Position numbers and translations under genes: made by a program. Shown one piece after another: positions 24,745-32,032 of a DNA stretch of 64,000 bases. The first letter of the stretch is position 1, and every line of letters begins with the position of its first letter. Under the pieces are notes generated by a model that was not told the origin of the DNA, did no database searches, and saw only the letters and a program-made list of their open reading frames with translations. This stretch comes from Ameyamaea chiangmaiensis (lineage in GTDB: Bacteria; Pseudomonadota; Alphaproteobacteria; Acetobacterales; Acetobacteraceae): contig NZ_BAPT01000010.1 in the NCBI RefSeq assembly GCF_025995235.1, positions 62,001 through 126,000 on the forward strand, written 5' to 3'.

Positions 24745-25440
24745 TCAGGGGTGAGGCTGGTGATCGCCGCCGCCGTGAGTGCCGCCCCGATCGCTACCCT
24801 GAACCCCATGCTGCGGTCCGTCGCCCGGTCCATGGTTGGCGTGTGCCTCCGGGGCGCCACCGGGATGTCCCATGTCACCGCGCCCCTGATTGCCGCCATA
24901 CCCCCTGAAGTCGGGACCACCGCTTTGGCCGCCGGCGTCGTTGCCGCCACGCATCATTCCCGGACCGCCGGGGCGGCCCGGTGGTGCAAAACCACCCGGC
25001 CGCCCGTTCCATCCGCCCGGACCACCGCTCGATCCCCGCCCCCAGCGGTCCCGGTCCGCAAACCAGGGCTGGCCACGATAATGCGCGCCCCAGTAGTCTC
25101 CAAATGCGAAACCGATGATCGGCAGACCCATCGCGGCGCCATATTGCCAGACCGGACCACCCATGCCCGGGCCCATCATCTCGATCGCCTGCCCGGCGAC
25201 CCAGCCGCGGTAAGGACCAGTGGCGACGTCGCACCACCCCCAGCCTGATTCACAGCCGAAAATCTCGACCTGCGTTCCGGGCGGCAGCATGCCGACAGCA
25301 GGATATTCCGGCGATGGACCAGCGAAAACCTGCGCGCCCTGCGGCAACAGGCCGGGTGACGCGTGCGCAAGGGGGGCTGCGGCAAGCATGCCGATACTGA
25401 CGACCGAGGCACTGAGAGCGGCAAGGAATACGCGGGCCAT
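24745..25440 (-). CDS. Exported SH3-domain protein with Gly/Pro-rich tail
   Basis: The 231-residue product starts at ATG 25440 (MARVFLAALSASVVSIGM), which gives a clean signal peptide ending near PLAHA; a longer frame upstream does not. A bacterial SH3 domain follows (QVFAGPSPEYPAVGMLPPGT, VEIFGCESGWGWCDV, YRGWVAG), then a short hydrophobic stretch (MGLPIIGFAFGDYWGAHY). The last 110 residues are Gly, Pro, Asp and His-rich and probably disordered. Location would be periplasm or envelope. The SH3 fold often binds peptidoglycan, but no enzyme domain is attached. Confidence 0.75.
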   Translation of the reverse strand: MARVFLAALSASVVSIGMLAAAPLAHASPGLLPQGAQVFAGPSPEYPAVGMLPPGTQVEIFGCESGWGWCDVATGPYRGWVAGQAIEMMGPGMGGPVWQYGAAMGLPIIGFAFGDYWGAHYRGQPWFADRDRWGRGSSGGPGGWNGRPGGFAPPGRPGGPGMMRGGNDAGGQSGGPDFRGYGGNQGRGDMGHPGGAPEAHANHGPGDGPQHGVQGSDRGGTHGGGDHQPHP

Positions 25441-25547
25441 GGAGAGTCTCCTTCGTCCATCCGAGCGGGACGACGACCTCAAGAGATCATTGCGATGCGG
25501 GCATTCTTAAGGCTCCCGGCAACCGCTTTTGGCCATGATCGAACCGA

Positions 25548-27428
25548 TCAGATCACGTCGTCCAGAGACATGGCCTGCCGCGAAAGCAGGTCCCGGTAAG
25601 GGCCGTCCATGCGCTCCAGCATCTGCGGGCTGTCATCCTGTACAATGCGGCCATATTGCATGACAACGATCCGATCGAAGGTCTTCAATGTCGACAGACG
25701 GTGCGCGACGGCGATGACCGTCCGTCCCATCATCAGGCGATCCAGCGCGGCCTGGACATGCTGCTCGCTCTCGCTGTCCAGGGCGCTTGTCGCCTCGTCC
25801 AGGATCAGGATCGGCGCGTTGCGCAGGAACGCACGCGCGATCGCAATCCTCTGCCGCTGGCCGCCGGACAGCTTCACGCCGCGATCCCCGACCTCCGTCG
25901 CAAATCCTTCTGGCATCGCCTCGATAAAGTCTAGGCAACCGGCGGCGGTCGCCGCGGCGATCACTTCGTCTTCCGAGGCTTCCGGCTTGCCGTAACGGAT
26001 GTTCTCCAGCACCGACCGGCGCAGCATGGTCACGTCCTGCGGCACGACGGACATGCTGGCGCGAAGGCTTTCTTCCGTCAGGCGCCGCGTGTCCAGCCCA
26101 TCGACCAGAATAGCGCCCCCCTGCACGAACCGCATCCGCTGCAGAAGCCCGATCACGGTGCTCTTTCCCGATCCGGAGCGACCCACCAGCCCCACCCGCG
26201 TGCCGGCCCGGATGTGCAGGTTGAAATGATCCAGAACCGGCGTCTCGCCGCCTGGATACGCGAACGTGACATCGTCGAAGATGATTTCGCCGCGTGGATG
26301 CGCCTCGAACGTAAGGGCGTGGGGATCGTCCTTCATGTCGTGCGGCACGAGAAGCGCGGACAGGGCTTCCTCCAGCCGCGCCGTATGCTGGATAGTCTCG
26401 ACTAGAGCCACAGCCAGGTCACGCGTGCCATGGAGAATCATGAAGCCCAGCGTGATGACCATAACCACGTCACCGATGCTGGCCGCGCCCGAATGCCACA
26501 AAAGCACGACCCATATCAGCAACCCGGCCGTGAGCAGCGCCGTCAGGACGGCATGCACCAGGCGCAGCTTTTCTAGATAACGCAGCGAGCGTCCCCGTGC
26601 CCCCATTTCCCGTTCGATCACGCCCGCCAGCCGTTCGCGCTCGCGTCCGACCATGCCGAACGACCGCACCAGCGGCATGCTGCTCACGACGTCGAGCATT
26701 TCCGCGTCAACTGTTGCCGCCTCCGACGCGAACAACTGGTGATGGCTGCGGCCGCTCTCCGCCATGCGGAACATCAGCAACGCGAGTGCCGCCGCCAGCA
26801 CGACGATCACCACTGCCATGACCGGGCTGACGGTGGCCAGAAGCGTGATCGACAGGGCAACGTTAAGGCAGGGCGGCAGTACGTTCCACGTCGCCAGACT
26901 TTCCAGCGTGAACGATGCCGTCGCGGCCGTGCCGATCCGCGCGGCCAGCGCGCCGGGCATGCGGTCGGAGAAATACGGCGCGGAGTGCGCGGTGAGGTAT
27001 CGGAACAGGTCGCGGCGAAGGTCGCCCGTCACCTCGACGAAGGCATGGCTCGCATACCAGCCGCCGACGCGCCATGACATGTTGTCGCACGCGATCAGAA
27101 CCGCAAGCAGCGTCACCGCGTGCCACACCGGGCCCATCGGGCCATGCGCGTGCGCGGTCAACGTATCGACCAGATAGCGTGTCGCGTACGATCCGATCAC
27201 CGTACACGCGACCGCGAACACGACCGACAGGAAAATCACGCCGTGCCGCACCGGGTGGTGCCGCACGTAGCGCCACATCAGGGCAACCGGACGATGGGCG
27301 TAACCGACGAGTGCGTCATCGGGGATCACCGTATCAGAGGCATGGGGCAAGAGGGGCTGTCTCCGGCGCGGCGCAGGCGCAGTCGGCTGAACGTTGGACG
27401 GACGGGGGAGAACCCGAGAGCGTGTCAC
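25548..27428 (-). CDS. ABC exporter, fused membrane and ATPase domains
   Basis: The 626-residue protein has an N-terminal six-helix ABC transporter membrane domain (starting around residue 55, with VIFLSVVFAVACTVIGSYA and VWHAVTLLAVLIACDNM), then a nucleotide-binding domain. Walker A is GRSGSGKST near 416-424, the signature KLSGGQRQRIAIARAF near 519-534, and Walker B LILDEATSALD near 541. Such half-transporters dimerise and export lipids, peptides or drugs; the substrate cannot be named. About 50 basic, Pro-rich residues precede the first helix. It is divergent from the glycosyltransferase gene. Confidence 0.87.
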   Translation of the reverse strand: MTRSRVLPRPSNVQPTAPAPRRRQPLLPHASDTVIPDDALVGYAHRPVALMWRYVRHHPVRHGVIFLSVVFAVACTVIGSYATRYLVDTLTAHAHGPMGPVWHAVTLLAVLIACDNMSWRVGGWYASHAFVEVTGDLRRDLFRYLTAHSAPYFSDRMPGALAARIGTAATASFTLESLATWNVLPPCLNVALSITLLATVSPVMAVVIVVLAAALALLMFRMAESGRSHHQLFASEAATVDAEMLDVVSSMPLVRSFGMVGRERERLAGVIEREMGARGRSLRYLEKLRLVHAVLTALLTAGLLIWVVLLWHSGAASIGDVVMVITLGFMILHGTRDLAVALVETIQHTARLEEALSALLVPHDMKDDPHALTFEAHPRGEIIFDDVTFAYPGGETPVLDHFNLHIRAGTRVGLVGRSGSGKSTVIGLLQRMRFVQGGAILVDGLDTRRLTEESLRASMSVVPQDVTMLRRSVLENIRYGKPEASEDEVIAAATAAGCLDFIEAMPEGFATEVGDRGVKLSGGQRQRIAIARAFLRNAPILILDEATSALDSESEQHVQAALDRLMMGRTVIAVAHRLSTLKTFDRIVVMQYGRIVQDDSPQMLERMDGPYRDLLSRQAMSLDDVI

Positions 27429-27518
27429 ATGGAGTGTAACGGCATCGGACCGGATTCAGAAGCCCCCCCGATCCGCTTGGCGCCGTTGCCTGTCCCGCCG
27501 CCATCCTTGCCCGGATAT

Positions 27519-27589
27519 GGCCATTATATGGCCGCTTGCCCGCCGCCTCGTTGGACGATACCCATGACGAAACCCGTCCGCAAACGGGT
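27519..27589. promoter_or_regulatory. Inverted repeats in a divergent promoter region
   Basis: The 220-nt space between the divergent ABC exporter and glycosyltransferase genes holds two inverted repeats: GGCCAT-TAT-ATGGCC at 27519-27533 and ACCCGT-6-ACGGGT at 27572-27589. The first is AT-centred and could overlap a promoter or be an operator. No -35/-10 pair is convincing by eye, so function is unknown. Confidence 0.25.
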
Positions 27590-27648
27590 CGGAACTTTCG
27601 GGGCGTGTCGGCGCTCCCATCCCGTCAGCTCGCGAAGTGAAAGAACCT

Positions 27649-28689
27649 ATGCGTATCGCCCAGATCGCGCCCCTGCATGAAGCCGTTCCTCCCAAACTCT
27701 ATGGTGGGACCGAACGCGTCGTCTCGTTCCTGACCGAGGAACTCGTGGCCATGGGACATGACGTCACGCTTTTTGCCAGCGGCGACAGCGTGACGTCTGC
27801 ACGCCTGAATGCGTGCTGGCCGCGCGCCCTGCGTCTTGATCCCGCCATACGCGATCCCATCGCTCCGCACATGCTGATGATGGAACAGGTCGCCCGCGCC
27901 GCGCCTGATTTCGACGTGTTGCACTTTCATATGGACTACTGGCCGTTCACCTACTTCAGCCGCCAGCCCGTCCCGTTCGTGACCACGATGCACGGTCGGC
28001 TCGACCTGATGGAGCTTCAGCCTGTTTTCGACACCTTTCCCAAGGTGCCGCTAGTGTCGATTTCCAACAACCAGCGCGGCCCCCTGCCGCAGGCCAATTT
28101 CCTGGCGACGGTGCTGCATGGGCTGCCGGAAAAGCTGCTGACGCCGCAGGATGGCACACGCGATTATCTGGCTTTTCTGGGCCGGATCTGCCCGGAGAAG
28201 GGGGTCGACAAGGCCATCCGCATGGCGCGCGCCAAGGGTATTCCCCTGAAGATCGCCGCGAAGATCGACCGCGTTGACGCCGAATATTTCGAACGCGAGA
28301 TCAAGCCGATGCTCGGCGAGGGGGTCGAATTGATCGGCGAAATCAACGATTCCCAGAAGCCTGCGTTCCTGTCCGGGGCCAAGGCCCTGCTGATGCCTAT
28401 CGACTGGCCCGAACCGTTCGGCCTGGTTATGATCGAGGCTATGGCGTGTGGCACGCCCGTGGTGGCCTTCCGGCGCGGGTCGGTGCCCGAAGTGCTCGAA
28501 GACGGCCTGACGGGCTTCATCGTCGAGAACGAGCAGGAAGGTGCCGCGGCCCTGGACCGTATCGACACGCTCTCCAACGACCGGGTCCGACAGCGTTTCG
28601 AGGAGCGCTTTACCGCCCGTCGGATGGCCGAGGACTACCTGCGGGTGTTCGACCAGATCATCGCGACCGGCAACTCCGCGCCGGCCTGA
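27649..28689 (+). CDS. GT4-type glycosyltransferase
   Basis: The 346-residue protein starts at ATG 27649; GTG 27637 is an alternative. It has the GT-B layout: an N-terminal Rossmann half with PKLYGGTERVVSFLTEELVA and HDVTLFASGDS, and a C-terminal half with the nucleotide-sugar binding motif EPFGLVMIEAMACGTPVVAF followed by RRGSVPEVLEDG. The KYLAFLGRI-type segment (DYLAFLGRICPEKGVDKAIR) is typical of GT4 enzymes. The sugar donor and acceptor are not evident. It stands apart from any polysaccharide cluster in this window. Confidence 0.82.
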   Translation: MRIAQIAPLHEAVPPKLYGGTERVVSFLTEELVAMGHDVTLFASGDSVTSARLNACWPRALRLDPAIRDPIAPHMLMMEQVARAAPDFDVLHFHMDYWPFTYFSRQPVPFVTTMHGRLDLMELQPVFDTFPKVPLVSISNNQRGPLPQANFLATVLHGLPEKLLTPQDGTRDYLAFLGRICPEKGVDKAIRMARAKGIPLKIAAKIDRVDAEYFEREIKPMLGEGVELIGEINDSQKPAFLSGAKALLMPIDWPEPFGLVMIEAMACGTPVVAFRRGSVPEVLEDGLTGFIVENEQEGAAALDRIDTLSNDRVRQRFEERFTARRMAEDYLRVFDQIIATGNSAPA

Positions 28690-28775
28690 AGCTCCCTCGG
28701 CAAGCGGGCCCGGTTTATCAGTCGGGCCCCATGCGCTAAGACGCGCCTTTCAGCCCAGCATGAGAGGCCCATATC

Positions 28776-29027
28776 ATGAGCGACACACCGCCCGACCATC
28801 TCTCCGCCAGCCCGCGCAGCCCCTTCTTCAACGAAGCCGTGCTGGCGCGCGGCGTGGGCGTGCGCTTCAAAGGCGAAGAAAAGACGAACGTCGAGGAATA
28901 CTGCATCAGCGAAGGTTGGGTGCGGCTGGCCGTGGGCAAGACGGTTGATCGCCACGGCAATCCGATGACCATAAAGCTTCAGGGGCCGGTCGAGGTCTGG
29001 TTCAAGGACCCAGCGGACAACGGCTGA
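28776..29027 (+). CDS. DUF3297 family protein
   Basis: The 83-residue protein matches the small conserved DUF3297 family: FNEAVLARGVGVRFKGEEKT, then NVEEYCISEGWVRLAVGKTV, DRHGNPMTIKLQGPVEVW. Some databases label it a glutathione peroxidase, but there is no selenocysteine or peroxidase motif, and the biochemical role is unknown. A GAGAGG site lies upstream of ATG 28776. A 7-bp GC stem at 28706-28729 in the preceding gap could terminate the glycosyltransferase message, although no T run follows it. Confidence 0.8.
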   Translation: MSDTPPDHLSASPRSPFFNEAVLARGVGVRFKGEEKTNVEEYCISEGWVRLAVGKTVDRHGNPMTIKLQGPVEVWFKDPADNG

Positions 29028-29123
29028 GTCGCACAGGCAACATGCCTGCTCCACGGGCAGCGCGTTGGCCCACTGGTAAACGCGCTGTAACGTTTTCTTG
29101 ATCGAACAGAGGAGTGTCGCATC

Positions 29124-30377
29124 ATGAGTGCATCCGAAACGTCCGGCACGGACCGTTATACGGTCGTTATCGTGGGCGGAGGCGCGGCGGGGATCACCGT
29201 TGCGGCGCGTCTGCGCCATGCGCGACCTTCGCTGTCCATCGCCATCATCGATCCGGCCACCACCCATGCCTACCAGCCCGGCTGGACACTGGTCGGTGCC
29301 GGCGTGATGAAAATGCGTGAGACGCTGCGTCAGGAAGGCGGCCTCATCCCGCGCGGGGTGCGCTGGATCCGTGCGGCCGTGGCGTCGTTCGAGCCCGCCG
29401 ACAACACCGTCACGCTGACCGATGGTCGCACCATCGCGTATCGTCGACTCGTCGTCTGCCCGGGCCTGCAACTCGACTGGGACAAGATCGAGGGACTGTC
29501 CGAGACCCTTGGCCGTAACGGCGTATGCAGCAATTATTCCCGCGACGCCGCCGAATACACCTGGGTCTGCATCCAGTCGCTCAGGGGCGGGACGGCATTG
29601 TTCACGCAGCCGCCGATGCCCATCAAGTGTGCCGGCGCACCCCAGAAGATCGTCTATCTCGCCTCTGATTACTGGCGCAAACAGGGCACGCTCGATCGCA
29701 CCAACGTCGAATTCCGCATGGCTGGCGATGTTCTGTTCGGGGTCGGATACTTCGTGCCCTCGCTTCAGGACGCCATCGACTATTACGGCGTGCACGTCAC
29801 CTACAAACAGAATCTGATCAAGGTCGACGGACCGGCGCGCAAGGCCACCTTCTCGGTCGTCAAGCCCGACGGGACGACCGACACCATCACGCGCGACTTC
29901 GACATGCTGCACGTTGTGCCACCCCAGAGCGCGCCCGATTTTATCAAGAAGAGCCCGCTCGCCAACCCGGCCGGCTGGGTCGACGTCGATCCGGCGACGC
30001 TGCGTCACGCCACATTTGACACCGTCTTCGGGCTGGGCGACGTCGTTGGAACATCCAACGCCAAGACCGCGGCCGCCGCCCGCGCGCAGGCGCCCGTCGT
30101 TGTCGAAAATCTTCTGGCCTCCCTCGATGGCAAGCCGATGGGCGGTGTCTATGACGGCTACGGCGCATGCCCGCTCACCGTGTCGTATGGGCGCGTGGTG
30201 CTGGCGGAATTCCTGTACGGCGGCAAGGTCGCGCCAAGCTTTCCCTACGACCAGCGCAAGCCGAGCAAATTCGCCTGGTTCCTCAAGACGAAGGTGTTCC
30301 CGAAGCTCTACTGGAACATGATGCTGACGGGACGCGACGTTGCCATACCGCACAAGACATCACGCGTAAAAAATTAG
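29124..30377 (+). CDS. sqr: Sulfide:quinone reductase, type II-like
   Basis: The 417-residue flavoprotein would oxidise sulfide at the inner membrane and pass electrons to quinone. The FAD motif is VVIVGGGAAGITVAARL (14-30). TQPPMPIKCAGAPQKIVYLA holds C169, equivalent to the first redox cysteine of mitochondrial-type enzymes. The usual second cysteine in the later FAD loop is replaced: this protein reads VFGLGDVVGTSNAKTAAA with Val. Additional cysteines occur at C135 and C149. The C-terminal amphipathic helices suit peripheral membrane binding. The start follows a good AGAGGAG site. Family is firm; catalytic competence needs checking. Confidence 0.85.
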   Translation: MSASETSGTDRYTVVIVGGGAAGITVAARLRHARPSLSIAIIDPATTHAYQPGWTLVGAGVMKMRETLRQEGGLIPRGVRWIRAAVASFEPADNTVTLTDGRTIAYRRLVVCPGLQLDWDKIEGLSETLGRNGVCSNYSRDAAEYTWVCIQSLRGGTALFTQPPMPIKCAGAPQKIVYLASDYWRKQGTLDRTNVEFRMAGDVLFGVGYFVPSLQDAIDYYGVHVTYKQNLIKVDGPARKATFSVVKPDGTTDTITRDFDMLHVVPPQSAPDFIKKSPLANPAGWVDVDPATLRHATFDTVFGLGDVVGTSNAKTAAAARAQAPVVVENLLASLDGKPMGGVYDGYGACPLTVSYGRVVLAEFLYGGKVAPSFPYDQRKPSKFAWFLKTKVFPKLYWNMMLTGRDVAIPHKTSRVKN

Positions 30378-30455
30378 TACGGAACCCGGTCGGGTCGGAA
30401 ACCCGACGGCCTGAAGCGACGTTGGAATGTTCCAGAAAAACAAGGAGCAACATCA

Positions 30456-30662
30456 ATGTCGCGTCAAGTTCTGCCTCACTCCCGCGCCCTGCGTAACGGT
30501 GCTGCTCTTGCGCTTCTCCTGCTGGCCGGGGCCAGCCTGAGCGCATGCAACACGGTCCACGGTGCCGGTCAGGACGTGAGCGCGGTCGGTCACAACGTGT
30601 CCCGTGGCGCGAATGCCACCCAGAATGGCTTGGTAAACGCGACCGGCACCTCGCGTAACTGA
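30456..30662 (+). CDS. Entericidin-like small lipoprotein
   Basis: The 68-residue protein starts at ATG 30456 after a strong AAGGAG site. It has a signal peptide with lipobox LSAC (cleavage before the Cys near residue 29), followed by NTVHGAGQDVSAVGHNVSRG, which matches entericidin A/B-type lipoproteins. In Escherichia coli these form a stress-linked pair, but here only one gene is present. A strong terminator follows 20 nt downstream, so the gene ends its transcription unit. Confidence 0.82.
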   Translation: MSRQVLPHSRALRNGAALALLLLAGASLSACNTVHGAGQDVSAVGHNVSRGANATQNGLVNATGTSRN

Positions 30663-30681
30663 CGTCATACGCCGACATAAG

Positions 30682-30724
30682 AGCCGCGACTGGTGGAGAG
30701 CATCCGCGGGTCGCGGCTTTTTTG
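30682..30724 (+). terminator. Rho-independent terminator after the entericidin-like gene
   Basis: AGCCGCGAC (30682-30690) pairs with GTCGCGGCT (30710-30718) in a perfect 9-bp stem around a 19-nt loop, followed by six further T residues. It separates the sqr/entericidin unit from hpnL. Confidence 0.8.
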
Positions 30725-30818
30725 ATCGGGAACGGCGGTGCCGCTGCGTATAGTGGCGTCAGGGGACCGGGCGTTCATCGTGACCTGACCACCCCTGTGT
30801 ACGAGGGAGTGCACCGTC

Positions 30819-31877
30819 ATGAAGCTGGCCACCATGCTGGCGGGCTTGCTCGGCGCTCTACTGACCGGCGTACTGCTGGCGCGGTTCGGTATGCACGCGG
30901 TCGCCGGGCTGGTGCTGTCGGCGGGCTGGGGTCTGGCCGGTGCCCTTGTGCTTCACGGCCTCCAGACCATCTTGTCCGCGCGTTCCTGGCAAATCATGAC
31001 AGCCGACGCCGGCGCGACGTTGCGGCTGCGGGATTTCTTTCTGCTGCGGTGCGTGCGCGAGGGGGTCAATAATCTTCTGCCCGTCGCCCAGGTGGGGGGC
31101 GAGGTCGTCACAGGGCGCCTTCTCGCCCGGCGCGGTCCCGGCACCCGTCGCGCCGCCGCCGCCACGATCTGCGATCTGACGCTGGAATTGCTCAGCCAGC
31201 TGGCGCTCACCGCTTTGGGACTTCTGGTCCTGCTGATGCTCGTCCATCGGTCGCATACAACGGACCTGCTCCTTGAGAGCAGCATGACCGCCCTCATCGC
31301 CGGCGTCGTAATGGCGGCGCTCCAGTTTTGCGGCGCTTTGTCGATCGTCGAGGGGCTGCTGCTGCGCATCGGCGGTCATCTCGGCTGGACGGGCACCGAA
31401 GGGGTTCGCGGGCTGAACAGCGAAATCCTCTCGCTCTACAAACGCGGCAACAACGCCCCACGGGCCGGTTTCGCCCAGTTCTTGGGCTGGCTGCTGGGCA
31501 CGTTCGAGGTGTGCGTCATCCTCGGCAGTATGGGCCATCCCGCGACGGTCAGCCAAGGGCTGGTGATCGAAAGCGTCGGGCAGGCGGCCAAATCCGTGGG
31601 CTTCGCCGTCCCCGGCGCACTCGGCGTGTCCGAAGGAGGCTACATCCTGATCTGCGGCCTGTTTGGCTTCCCGCCCCCCGTCGCCATTTCATTGTCGCTG
31701 GTCAAGCGACTGCGCGAACTGGCCTGGGGCCTGCCGTCCCTCGGGCTCTGGTCGTGGCTGGAGCATCACTGGTGCGCACCGGCGCAGCATGACGCGGTAA
31801 GCGTGCCGAGGCGCTGGTGGTCGTGGGGCGCCGGCGCGCGCGACGGTGTTCATGGTGGTGGCCCGGGCGCGGTTTGA
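30819..31877 (+). CDS. hpnL: HpnL-type membrane protein (lysylphosphatidylglycerol synthase TM-like)
   Basis: The 352-residue integral membrane protein has about eight hydrophobic segments (TMLAGLLGALLTGVLLA, LALTALGLLVLLMLVH, LIAGVVMAALQFCGALSIVE). It carries family motifs REGVNNLLPVAQVGGEVV and KSVGFAVPGALGVSEGGYIL, typical of HpnL and related proteins. HpnL is linked to hopanoid biosynthesis by genome context, and its exact activity is unknown. Association with HpnN immediately downstream supports this name over other members of the superfamily. The start follows GAGGGAG. The C-terminal 35 residues are Gly/Arg-rich. Confidence 0.8.
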   Translation: MKLATMLAGLLGALLTGVLLARFGMHAVAGLVLSAGWGLAGALVLHGLQTILSARSWQIMTADAGATLRLRDFFLLRCVREGVNNLLPVAQVGGEVVTGRLLARRGPGTRRAAAATICDLTLELLSQLALTALGLLVLLMLVHRSHTTDLLLESSMTALIAGVVMAALQFCGALSIVEGLLLRIGGHLGWTGTEGVRGLNSEILSLYKRGNNAPRAGFAQFLGWLLGTFEVCVILGSMGHPATVSQGLVIESVGQAAKSVGFAVPGALGVSEGGYILICGLFGFPPPVAISLSLVKRLRELAWGLPSLGLWSWLEHHWCAPAQHDAVSVPRRWWSWGAGARDGVHGGGPGAV

Positions 31878-32032
31878 GGCATCGACATGAAAGATTTTGC
31901 TCGCGGGCTTGCAAGCGGGGGCGGGATTGGGTCAAACCCATGACTCCTTCAAACGGCGCGACGCCGGGCCACACAGTGCAACCGGGTTCCTGATCCCGTG
32001 TCGCCGAGGATCAGGGATCTGAAGTTCTCAGC

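Noticed and set aside
28706..28729. GGGCCCG / CGGGCCC hairpin
   Set aside because: Only 7 bp with no T run; too weak to call as a terminator.
28635..30353. 572-codon minus-strand frame
   Set aside because: It is antisense to the sulfide:quinone reductase gene and has no recognisable family; it arises from high GC and the codon pattern of the real gene.
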